Part shown: piece by piece, positions 36,173 through 43,742 of the stretch | Numbering within the stretch: the first letter of the stretch is position 1 | Layout: the number at the start of each line of letters is the position of its first letter | Assembly: GCA_030616775.1 (NCBI GenBank) | Contig: JAUWWQ010000017.1 | Location: forward strand, 1 to 64,000 | Direction: 5' to 3' | DNA: 64,000 bases | Source: Planctomycetota bacterium | Lineage (GTDB): Bacteria > Planctomycetota > Phycisphaerae > UBA1845 | Program-made: the position numbers and the translations under genes | Notes under the pieces: model-generated | What the model was told of the DNA's origin: nothing | Seen by the model: only the letters and a program-made list of their open reading frames with translations | Databases searched by the model: none

Positions 36173-37045
36173 ATGGCTCAGGGAGGAGTTCGAGCCCATC
36201 GCAAAGACCAGGCAAGCTGCCTGCGGGAGCTGGCACGTCACCATCGGTCTGCCACGACGACGATTGCCGTGACAAGCGGCAAGGGCGGTGTCGGGAAATC
36301 CAATATAGCCGTAAATCTTTCAATTTGTCTGGCTGCGCACGGGATCCGGGTGACGTTGGTGGATGCGGACATGGGACTTGCCAATGCCGATTTGCTGATG
36401 AATCTGCATCCTCGCTACACGGTCTCGCACGTCCTATCGGGGGTGCGCAGCATCGAGGAGGTCTCTATGGAGGCACCGGGCGGAGTGCACTTCATCCCGG
36501 GTGCTTCCGGTCTTCATGAGCTGGCCGATCTATCTGAGTTTGAGCGACAGAACCTCATCAGCCAATTTCAGAAGATGGAGATCAATACTGATATTGCGGT
36601 TTTGGACTGCGGCGCCGGTATATCGCGAAATGTGCTTAGCTTTGCCCTGGCGGCTGATCAGGTGTTGGTGGTGACCACGCCGGAGCCTCCCGCGATAACC
36701 GACGCATATGCCATGATTAAGGCATTGCACCGTGAGGGGTGCCCGGGGCGAATCGGCGTGTTTGTGAACATGGCCAACAGCCGGGCGGAGGCCCTGGCGA
36801 CCTTCCAGCGGATCGCCGGTGTGGCGGAAAGATTTTTGGATTATTCCATTGCGGACTGTGGATATATGTTGCATGATACCGCTGTGGAGCTGGCTGTTCA
36901 GGAGCGATGCCCCTTTGTCATTTGCCACCCAGGCTCGAACGCCAGCGCCTGCATTGCTGCAATGGCGACTGATATGGCTCGGAGGTGTACGGGGCAACGA
37001 CATCGCGGTGGGTTCTTCAGCCGCGTGGCCGGCTTGTTCGTGTAG
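36173..37045 (+). CDS. flhG: Flagellar number regulator FlhG (MinD-like ATPase)
   Basis: A 290-residue MinD-type ATPase. The N-terminal motif DQASCLREL fits the DQAxxLR activator of FlhF GTPase. The deviant Walker A is KGGVGKS (37-43), followed by LVDADMGLANADLLMN. The C-terminal part (FFSRVAGLF) resembles the amphipathic membrane-targeting helix. FlhG limits flagellar number. ATG 36173 has AGGGGA upstream and keeps the DQ motif near the N-terminus. Confidence 0.94.
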   Translation: MAQGGVRAHRKDQASCLRELARHHRSATTTIAVTSGKGGVGKSNIAVNLSICLAAHGIRVTLVDADMGLANADLLMNLHPRYTVSHVLSGVRSIEEVSMEAPGGVHFIPGASGLHELADLSEFERQNLISQFQKMEINTDIAVLDCGAGISRNVLSFALAADQVLVVTTPEPPAITDAYAMIKALHREGCPGRIGVFVNMANSRAEALATFQRIAGVAERFLDYSIADCGYMLHDTAVELAVQERCPFVICHPGSNASACIAAMATDMARRCTGQRHRGGFFSRVAGLFV

Positions 37046-37060
37046 GCTACGTTCTGAGAT

Positions 37061-37101
37061 TGACACCGCGTTTGGTGTCAGACGCCGGTAGGGATACCGG
37101 C
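37061..37101 (+). promoter_or_regulatory. Two tandem hairpins after flhG
   Basis: TGACACC/GGTGTCA (37061-37067 with 37074-37080) and GCCGGTA/TACCGGC (37084-37090 with 37095-37101) are perfect 7-bp stems in the gap between flhG and the fliA group. There is no T-run. They may slow or protect transcript ends, and suggest the fliA group is expressed separately. Confidence 0.4.
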
Positions 37102-37202
37102 CAGGGTTAGTCGGGGCGGATGACGGTGAGCGAAGGAAGCGTGGTCCCTCATCCTGTTGTCTTCCCCATGCAACTAATCACGGCGACAGGGATGTTGCAG
37201 TT

Positions 37203-37508
37203 ATGGTCGCGCGTTTTGCAGGGGCCAGCCTAGGCCTCGTTGCTTTCATCATCACCATCACCGCAGGGCTGCTTACACGCAACCCCGTGGAGGTCACCCT
37301 GTCGCGGAGCATTTTCGCTCTGATTTTGTTTTGCCTTATAGGGCTCCTTCTGGGAACAGCGGCGCAGCTTGTCGTCGCCGAGTACGAGAAGAATCGAGAG
37401 GCTGAGATTCAGAAGCGGTACCGCGACGACTCTGCAGGGACGGAGGGCAGTGGTCCGAATGACGGGGCAAGCGGTGGTGAGGGTGAGTCGATCCACAAGG
37501 GCGCGTAG
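37203..37508 (+). CDS. Small two-helix membrane protein beside fliA
   Basis: A 101-residue protein with two membrane helices (LGLVAFIITITAGLLT; IFALILFCLIGLLLGTAAQL), then a charged helix (EYEKNREAEIQKRYRDD) and a Gly/Ser/Glu-rich tail. I recognise no family. It ends 11 bases before fliA, so the two are probably co-transcribed. A helper of FlhF/FlhG or of FliA control is possible, but nothing in the sequence proves it. Confidence 0.72.
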   Translation: MVARFAGASLGLVAFIITITAGLLTRNPVEVTLSRSIFALILFCLIGLLLGTAAQLVVAEYEKNREAEIQKRYRDDSAGTEGSGPNDGASGGEGESIHKGA

Positions 37509-37519
37509 GAGCAGGTTTC

Positions 37520-38299
37520 ATGCGAGCAACTACGGTAAGAACGGACATCGGCGAGGTGTGGGGCCGGTTCAAATCATCCAAAGATCGATTGTTGCGAAAT
37601 GTTCTCATGGAGAACTACCTCCCCATTGTGAGGTACAACGCTGAGCGCGTCAGCGCCAGGCTGCCGGATGAGATCGATCAGGACGATCTGATCTCAGCCG
37701 GTATCTTTGGCTTGATGGATGCCATCGAGGCCTACGATCTGGGCCGCGGCGTCAAGTTCGAGACCTACTGCGCTCCGCGCATCCGTGGAGCTATCCTGGA
37801 TGAGCTTCGGAGCATGGACTGGGTGCCCAGGCTGGTGCGCAGCCGGGCTACTAAACTGGAGCACGTTGCCAGGCAGCTCGAGTCGATCCTCGGCCGGGCT
37901 CCCGCGGAGGCCGAGATTGCCGAACGGCTTTGCCTCTCCCGGGTGGAGTTTGAGAAGCTAGTGCGCGACGCCACCGCGGTTACCCAAATCTCGCTATCTC
38001 GCAAGTATAGCGATACCAATTCGAACAAGGAGGTTTGCGAAATCGACGTTATCGAGGACAAACGCGGACAAAACCCCATCTCGGAGGTTCAGAAGAAGGA
38101 TCTCAAGGCCCTGATTACCCGTGGTCTGACGCGTGCGGAACGCCTCATCCTGATTCTGTATTACTACGAAGAAATGACCATGAAGGAGATCGGGATGACG
38201 CTTGATCTGTCGGAGAGTCGGGTGTCGCAGATGCACTCTTCCATTCTGATTCGCCTGAAGGAGCAACTGGAGCTGCGTCGGAAAGAGCTTGTGCATTAG
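37520..38299 (+). CDS. fliA: Flagellar sigma factor, FliA/WhiG type (sigma-28)
   Basis: A 259-residue sigma factor. Region 2 has NYLPIVRYNAERVSARLPDEIDQDDLISAG (continuous) and EAYDLGRGVKFETYCAPRIRGAILDELR. Region 3 has LGRAPAEAEIAERL. Region 4 has LILILYYYEEMTMKEIGMTLDLSESRVSQMHSS. It should recognise late flagellar promoters. No FlgM-type anti-sigma gene is recognisable next to it, although an unassigned small gene follows. Confidence 0.95.
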   Translation: MRATTVRTDIGEVWGRFKSSKDRLLRNVLMENYLPIVRYNAERVSARLPDEIDQDDLISAGIFGLMDAIEAYDLGRGVKFETYCAPRIRGAILDELRSMDWVPRLVRSRATKLEHVARQLESILGRAPAEAEIAERLCLSRVEFEKLVRDATAVTQISLSRKYSDTNSNKEVCEIDVIEDKRGQNPISEVQKKDLKALITRGLTRAERLILILYYYEEMTMKEIGMTLDLSESRVSQMHSSILIRLKEQLELRRKELVH

Positions 38300-38322
38300 C
38301 GTCGGCTTGCGGGAGCGTTGCC

Positions 38323-38646
38323 ATGTCGGAAATAGCCCCTGATCTTCCGTCGTCAGCGGCCCAGAGCGGCGTTCAAGCCCGGGAGGTCGCCAAAGAGCGG
38401 GATGCCCGTCGCGCCGGCCAGGCCCACGCAGCTAATAGACAGGTCAAGACCGTGGATGAGGCCGGTAACACGGTCGAAACTACTGATGAAGATGTGGCTG
38501 TCTTCGCCGACGCCGAAGGCACCGGCAGCGAAGGACGGGCGTTCGAGGAAAGCAGCACCCCGGAATCTGAGTCCACTGATCAAGACAAATCCAACGGGAT
38601 CGCCAGAGGGGAGGACGGTCAACTCCACGTGGATCTCGAAGCGTAG
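38323..38646 (+). CDS. Small acidic protein after fliA, unknown
   Basis: A 107-residue, highly charged, probably disordered protein (VKTVDEAGNTVETTDEDVAV; GNTVET repeat-like turns; C-terminus GQLHVDLEA). It has GGGAG about 9 bases upstream and lies 23 bases after fliA. The short C-terminal GxLHVDLxA looks deliberately conserved. It does not show the FlgM helices, so I do not call it an anti-sigma factor. Confidence 0.6.
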   Translation: MSEIAPDLPSSAAQSGVQAREVAKERDARRAGQAHAANRQVKTVDEAGNTVETTDEDVAVFADAEGTGSEGRAFEESSTPESESTDQDKSNGIARGEDGQLHVDLEA

Positions 38647-38690
38647 CTGTCTGCCCTAGCACGTTTAAGGAGCGCAATAAGCATTCAATC

Positions 38691-38705
38691 TGCCCTCTGA
38701 GGGCA
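38691..38705. repeat. Short perfect palindrome before dapF
   Basis: TGCCCTCTGAGGGCA is a 7-bp stem around a single base, in the 170-base gap between the small acidic gene and dapF. It may be an end of a dispersed repeat or a weak 3' structure; no T-run follows. Confidence 0.4.
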
Positions 38706-38817
38706 AGGGTGAGGTATCGCCGGTAGCCCTTGTCGCATCAGAACTCGACTCACATGGCGCGCTTGAACATCGATCCGGCGAATTCCTAGACGGAAGAATG
38801 CGCCGTAGAATCCCGGC

Positions 38818-39747
38818 ATGAAGTTCACGAAGATGCACGGCCTGGGCAACGACTACGTTTACGTCAACTGTTTCTTGGAGCGTGTTGAACACCCCTCGGA
38901 GCTGGCCGGAGCTGTCTCCGATCGCCACACCGGCATCGGCAGCGACGGTCTGATCCTGATTCGCCCATCTGAGACGGCCGATGTCTGCATGGAGGTGTAC
39001 AACGCCGACGGGTCACAAGCTCAAATGTGCGGGAACGGCATTCGCTGTGTGGCCAAGTACGCGGTGGAACATGGCATCGCGGCCGGACCGAACCTTAGGA
39101 TTGAAACCGACGCCGGTGTGAGGACTGCTCAGTGCCACATCTCTGACGGTATCGTACGGTCTGTGCGCGTTGATATGGGTTGCCCGACGCTTGAAGCCAC
39201 TGCGATTCCATCAACCATTCCTGCCGAGCGAATCATCAGCCATCCGCTGCGAATCCACCCCCCCGAGCCGAAGGCGGAACTTGTCCCGATAGAATTGCGA
39301 GCCTCCCCCAAGCCGCAGGCTTCAGCCTGCGCGGAGCCGTCCGTAGATTATGAGGTCACCTGCGTATCGATGGGCAATCCTCACGCCGTCGTTTTTGTCG
39401 AGGATCCCGACGCGGTTGCGCTGGACGTGGTCGGGCCGCGCTTTGAACATGCCCCTCAGTTTCCCGAGCGTATCAACGTGCACTTTGTCCGCGCCGATTC
39501 ACCGGAGCACGTAACCATGAAGACCTGGGAACGTGGCAGTGGAATCACCAAAGCCTGCGGAACCGGCGCCTGTGCAGTGTGCGTCGCCGGTGCGTTAACA
39601 GGCCGGACACGGCGCGTCATCACTGCAACCTTGCCCGGAGGCGACCTCGGGTTGGAGTGGGCCAACGACGACCACGTCTACATGACCGGCCCGGCCGTTG
39701 AAGTCTTCACCGGCGACTGGCGCGATCTGCCCCAGAACCGCCACTAG
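38818..39747 (+). CDS. dapF: Diaminopimelate epimerase with an in-frame insertion
   Basis: A 309-residue enzyme interconverting LL- and meso-diaminopimelate for lysine and peptidoglycan. Both catalytic cysteines are in their motifs (MCGNGIRC near residue 62; KACGTGACA near residue 243), with KMHGLGNDYVY at the start. It is about 30 residues longer than typical. The extra length falls in the middle (RIHPPEPKAELVPIELRASP then KPQASACAEPS), and the latter stretch is encoded by a copy of a dispersed repeat. Downstream motifs (VSMGNPHAVVFVED) remain in frame, so the enzyme may still work. Confidence 0.94.
   Translation: MKFTKMHGLGNDYVYVNCFLERVEHPSELAGAVSDRHTGIGSDGLILIRPSETADVCMEVYNADGSQAQMCGNGIRCVAKYAVEHGIAAGPNLRIETDAGVRTAQCHISDGIVRSVRVDMGCPTLEATAIPSTIPAERIISHPLRIHPPEPKAELVPIELRASPKPQASACAEPSVDYEVTCVSMGNPHAVVFVEDPDAVALDVVGPRFEHAPQFPERINVHFVRADSPEHVTMKTWERGSGITKACGTGACAVCVAGALTGRTRRVITATLPGGDLGLEWANDDHVYMTGPAVEVFTGDWRDLPQNRH
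39311..39337. repeat. Half cloverleaf repeat inside dapF
   Basis: These 27 bases are identical to 47152-47178, the first half of the 54-bp cloverleaf element. The frame through it reads KPQASACAE and stays open. It contains the hairpin AGGC-TTCA-GCCT. Confidence 0.85.
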
Positions 39748-39771
39748 AGCAGACTCGGATTTTGTGTGTCG
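39745..39771. repeat. Dispersed repeat overlapping the dapF stop
   Basis: Bases 39745-39767 match 15165-15187 exactly, and the similarity continues for a few more bases with one mismatch. The repeat begins with the TAG stop codon of dapF. Confidence 0.8.
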
Positions 39772-39942
39772 ACTGCTACACAGAAACAGGTACTCCTTTA
39801 GCCATGCACATTGTTCCTCGGTCAGGTGGGGTAGCCCCAAGACGACGCTCGACAGGCTGACCCGGAGCAAGGGGCTTTCATCCCCATCTACGCCATTCGA
39901 GATGCACTACACCGCTCTCCCTTCTCCCGGTATAAGGGGCCT

Positions 39943-41553
39943 ATGGCAAAGGAGTATGGCGTCGGATCAGAGCAACGGCCAGCGTCTGCGGAGCGGACTT
40001 CCGCCGACGAATCTACAGAGGTGCGGCTGAATGTTCGAAGCCGAGTGGGGCTGATCCTCGGGCCGGTCCTTGCGCTGATCGTTTACTGGCTTATCCCGGC
40101 GGAATCAATCGATGAGGCCGGTGAGTTGATCGGCGGGTTATCGCACCCGGGCCGGGCGGTGGCCGCGGTCGGCATTCTGATGGCCACTCTGTGGGTGACC
40201 GAAGCGCTGCCCATTGCCGCGACGGCGCTCATACCGATTGCACTTTTTCCCTTATTGACCGGCGGCGCGGTAACCGTGAAGTCGGCGACGGCCCCGTACG
40301 CGCACGAGCTGATCTTTCTGTTTATGGGCGGTTTTATGCTGGCTCTGGCCATGCAGCAATGGGGCCTGCATAGGCGGATTGCCCTGCACACCATCCTGCT
40401 TGTCGGCACCCGACCGGTGAGGCTCGTCGGCGGGTTTATGCTGGCCAGTGCCTTTTTGAGCATGTGGGTTTCCAACACGGCCACTGTCGTCATGATGTTG
40501 CCCATCGCCATGAGTGTGGTCGAGCTTGTTCGGCGTGAGCTTCATCGGGCGGGTGATCCCGACGTGCCGCCGGCCGGGCAGCCGTTCAACTTCGCGATCT
40601 GCCTCATGCTGGGCACGGCTTACGCGTCCTCAATCGGCGGGATCGGCACGCTCATCGGAACCCCACCCAATATGCTGTTGGCCGCCTACCTCAAGAGCAA
40701 TCACGGCATCGAAATCTCGTTCGTGCGATGGATGGGTGTCGGCCTGCCCCTGGTCCTGATATTCCTGCCGATCACCTGGCTCATACTGACGAAAATCATC
40801 TACCCGGTTCGCATTCGGCGCATCCCGGGCGGCCGTGAGCTGATTCGCAGGGAGCTCGAGTCCCAAGGGCCCATGTCGCGTGCCGAGCGAGCGGTGCTCA
40901 TCGTTTTTGCGCTCACCGCGGCGGCGTGGATCACACGTCCTCTGCTGGCCAAGATTCAATTGTCGGGCGGGTTTCAACCGCTTGCCGGTCTCAGTGATGC
41001 CGGCATCGCGATCTGCGCAGCCATTGTGCTTTTCGGACTGCCGATTTATCCGAAGCGAGGTGTGTTTCTGCTGACCTGGCGGCAGGCGACGAAGCTACCC
41101 TGGGGGATTCTCATTCTGTTCGGTGGTGGGCTAAGCCTGGCCTCGGCTGTTCAGAGCATGGGCGTGGCAGCGTTCATCGGACGGGGGGTCGGCGGAGCCC
41201 AGGGTGTGAGCATCCCGGTCATGGTCCTGCTGGTCACCGCGGTGATTGTCTTTCTCACTGAGCTGACCAGCAACACGGCCACGACGGCGACGTTTCTTCC
41301 TATCCTGGGCGCTGTGGCCGTCGGATTGGGAGTAAGCCCGCTGCTTCTGATTGTCCCTATGACCATAGCAGCCAGTTGCGCGTTTATGATGCCCGTGGCC
41401 ACCCCGCCCAATGCGATCGTCTTCGGCTCGGGAGAGGTCACCATTCCGCAGATGTGCAAGGCCGGGCTGTGGCTCAACCTCGTCGGCATCACGTTGGTGA
41501 TGCTCCTTGCGTATCTTGTTGTCGTACCGGTGTTGGGGATTGAGCAACTCTAA
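39943..41553 (+). CDS. DASS (SLC13) family anion/dicarboxylate transporter
   Basis: A 536-residue membrane transporter with about 11-12 helices. Both Ser-Asn-Thr motifs of the DASS family are present: VSNTATVVMMLPIA (about residue 182) and TSNTATTATFLPI (about residue 444). Also typical are LWVTEALPIAATALIPIALFP and MMPVATPPNAIVFG. Such proteins usually carry Na+-coupled dicarboxylates, sulfate or phosphate; the substrate cannot be decided here. The first 35 residues are a charged cytoplasmic extension. Confidence 0.92.
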   Translation: MAKEYGVGSEQRPASAERTSADESTEVRLNVRSRVGLILGPVLALIVYWLIPAESIDEAGELIGGLSHPGRAVAAVGILMATLWVTEALPIAATALIPIALFPLLTGGAVTVKSATAPYAHELIFLFMGGFMLALAMQQWGLHRRIALHTILLVGTRPVRLVGGFMLASAFLSMWVSNTATVVMMLPIAMSVVELVRRELHRAGDPDVPPAGQPFNFAICLMLGTAYASSIGGIGTLIGTPPNMLLAAYLKSNHGIEISFVRWMGVGLPLVLIFLPITWLILTKIIYPVRIRRIPGGRELIRRELESQGPMSRAERAVLIVFALTAAAWITRPLLAKIQLSGGFQPLAGLSDAGIAICAAIVLFGLPIYPKRGVFLLTWRQATKLPWGILILFGGGLSLASAVQSMGVAAFIGRGVGGAQGVSIPVMVLLVTAVIVFLTELTSNTATTATFLPILGAVAVGLGVSPLLLIVPMTIAASCAFMMPVATPPNAIVFGSGEVTIPQMCKAGLWLNLVGITLVMLLAYLVVVPVLGIEQL

Positions 41554-41690
41554 AGGCTTCTGCCTCTGGGGAGGGCGCTGGGCTCACTCCCCGGCGCCCA
41601 GCGAATGCACGTGCTGACGGCGCTCAAGCAAGCCGTGGCACAACCCGATAATCCGCACGGACATCGTGATCACTCATGTAAGGACCGGAC

Positions 41691-42383
41691 ATGACCATCG
41701 CAGGATCCGTGCGGCGTCTGTTTCACCGCGGTAGTGGGCAGGTCTTCGCCCCCCAGGATTACTGGGAAGGGCGTCATCGCACGCATCACGGTACCCTCAG
41801 GGCCGTTGGGCACCGGCAGCTCAGCGACGAAGCCAACGCCGAGCAGTACCAGATAAAAGAGTCACGGATCATCGGGATGATCCGGCGCTACGTGCCCGAG
41901 CCTTGCGGCAGAACATTGCTAGATGCCGGCTGCGGGGTCGGCGTGCTGATACCGGTGTACGTTAAACTCGGATTCGCGGTGGTCGGGGTGGATTTCTCCG
42001 AGACGGCGGTCCGCCAGGCCCAGGTTAGCGGCGTAAGTGCGCAATTCATCGTCTCCTCGCTTGCGGGACTGGAGCTGGGGCGGCGGTTCGACGTGATCAC
42101 CGCGATCGATGTGCTGCTGCACATCGTGGCCGAAAACGAATGGGCTGACACGCTATTGTCACTGAGCCGTCATCTGAAACCCGGTGGGGTGCTGATCATT
42201 CTCGACACGTTTACAGACCGCACGGAGGGTTGGTCCAATCATTGTAAGCCCCGCTCGATGGATCGGTACGCCGCCACATTGGCCGATCTCGGCCTGCGAA
42301 TCGTCGAGCATGAGCAATTCAACCTCGAGCATGAGGATGCTATCAAGGACCTCTTCGCCGTTCGCCACGTCAGATCACGATAA
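41691..42383 (+). CDS. Class I SAM-dependent methyltransferase
   Basis: A 230-residue Rossmann methyltransferase with motif I LLDAGCGVGVLIPVYVKLG, VVGVDFSETAVRQAQ, FDVITAIDVLLHI and LKPGGVLIILDT. The N-terminal 65 residues (QDYWEGRHRTHHGTLRAVG) are a cap I do not recognise. Substrate unknown. AAGGACCGG precedes the ATG. It stands between the transporter gene and a convergent radical SAM gene. Confidence 0.85.
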   Translation: MTIAGSVRRLFHRGSGQVFAPQDYWEGRHRTHHGTLRAVGHRQLSDEANAEQYQIKESRIIGMIRRYVPEPCGRTLLDAGCGVGVLIPVYVKLGFAVVGVDFSETAVRQAQVSGVSAQFIVSSLAGLELGRRFDVITAIDVLLHIVAENEWADTLLSLSRHLKPGGVLIILDTFTDRTEGWSNHCKPRSMDRYAATLADLGLRIVEHEQFNLEHEDAIKDLFAVRHVRSR

Positions 42384-42416
42384 ACCTAGGGATGCGTCGG
42401 CGGCTTCAAGATTCTC

Positions 42417-43466
42417 TTACTCGGCTTGGCCTGTGAAATCGAATGCAAGCTGGCCGTGCTGGGGCCTTTGTGCACTGTACGCCCCGCTTGGTGCGGGTTC
42501 GGCGTCGTACGCACCTTTCAGGCCGTAGCGCCTCTTGGATATTGCAAACAAGCTGCGGATGCTTTCCCAGTATGGGCCGTGTCCGCGCATCCGCTCGCAG
42601 AAGCGTGAGTCGCTCAACTGCCCGCCTCGGACATCGCGGAGACGATTGATGATCCGCTCGGCCCGTAGAGGCATCGCTTCGCGCAGGCGCGACAGGAACA
42701 CCTGCTCGACGCTGCCGGGCAGTCGAAGGGCGGTATAACTTGCTGAACGCGCCCCGGCTGCGGCTGCCTGCTCCAAAATCCGTGGGATATCGCGATCGTT
42801 GAGGCCTGCGATGACCGGAGAGATCAGCACGCCCACAGGTACACCGGCCTCGTGAAGCCGTTGGATGGCCTCAAACCGTCGCGCCGGGATCGGGGCCTGT
42901 GGCTCCAACAGCTTGCAAGTGGCCGCATCCGCAAACGGAATGCTCACTAGCACCTGCGCACCGGCGCATCTGTTCAGCTCACCGAGGACATCGGCATCAC
43001 GGACCACCAAAAACCCTCTGGTCACCACCACCGCCGGATTATTGCATTCCACGCAAACCTCGAGACATCGCCGCGTGATCCGGTAGCCGGCCTCGAGCGG
43101 CTGATAACAGTCGGTGATCCCTGAGAAGTTGACGCTCTCGCGCTTCCAATCCCGCCGGCGAAAGGCCCTACGAAGAAGCTGTGGAGCGTTGAGCTTGACG
43201 ATCAGCTTGGTGTCGAAGTCGGTGCCTGCACCCAGGCCCAGGTACTCGTGATACGTCCTGGCATAGCAGTAGCTGCAAGCGTGCTGACAGCCGCGATAGG
43301 GATTGACCGACCAGGTGAACGGCAGATCAGGGCTGTCGTTTTTCGAGAGGATCGAGCCGGATATTTCCTCGTAGACTTCAATGTTGGCCTCCGGCGGCGG
43401 CTCCAGCCACTCGCGATGCTCGCTGAGATATAGATTCGGCGGGTTGTCAATCCGACGCAGTTTCAT
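42417..43466 (-). CDS. PA0069-type radical SAM protein
   Basis: A 349-residue radical SAM protein of the group related to spore photoproduct lyase. The cluster ligands are C60, C64 and C67 (NPYRGCQHACSYCYAR). Further family patterns are FSGITDCYQPLEAGYRITRRCLEVC, VVTRGFLVVRDADVL and SIPFADAATCKLLEPQAP. The C-terminus ends QLAFDFTGQAE, common in this group. Members of this group have no proven substrate. A good promoter lies about 30-65 bases upstream. Confidence 0.9.
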   Translation of the reverse strand: MKLRRIDNPPNLYLSEHREWLEPPPEANIEVYEEISGSILSKNDSPDLPFTWSVNPYRGCQHACSYCYARTYHEYLGLGAGTDFDTKLIVKLNAPQLLRRAFRRRDWKRESVNFSGITDCYQPLEAGYRITRRCLEVCVECNNPAVVVTRGFLVVRDADVLGELNRCAGAQVLVSIPFADAATCKLLEPQAPIPARRFEAIQRLHEAGVPVGVLISPVIAGLNDRDIPRILEQAAAAGARSASYTALRLPGSVEQVFLSRLREAMPLRAERIINRLRDVRGGQLSDSRFCERMRGHGPYWESIRSLFAISKRRYGLKGAYDAEPAPSGAYSAQRPQHGQLAFDFTGQAE

Positions 43467-43503
43467 GCAAAGGCTCTTGCCGTAGCCGGGCCGCGGCTGT
43501 TAT

Positions 43504-43532
43504 ATTATATTCGGGAGATGTTAGGGCGGCAA
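43504..43532 (-). promoter_or_regulatory. Sigma-70-type promoter for the PA0069-type gene
   Basis: Read on the minus strand: -35 TTGCCG (43532-43527), a 17-base spacer and -10 TATAAT (43509-43504). Transcription would begin near 43497, leaving a leader of about 30 bases. On the plus strand the same AT-rich block gives TTGCCG (43477-43482), 18 bases and TATATT, a possible overlapping divergent promoter. Confidence 0.55.
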
Positions 43533-43742
43533 GGTCCTCATGCCGTGGGTCGAGGCAAGTTGTACGCCGGTGGCGGCGTGCGCCAGCATGTGAATCTGTG
43601 AGTTGTTGAGCGTCCGTTGTGTACGCCCCGGTTGCCGTTACGATGACAGTGGATTTCGCGGGTCCCGGACTAAACAGGGTGGGCGGAGTACGTGACGGAT
43701 TTTTGAACGGCGCACTCCAATGACACTCAGGGAGGAGCACAC

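Noticed and set aside
38323-38646. Possible FlgM anti-sigma factor
   Set aside because: The size and position fit, but the C-terminal helices typical of FlgM are not visible.
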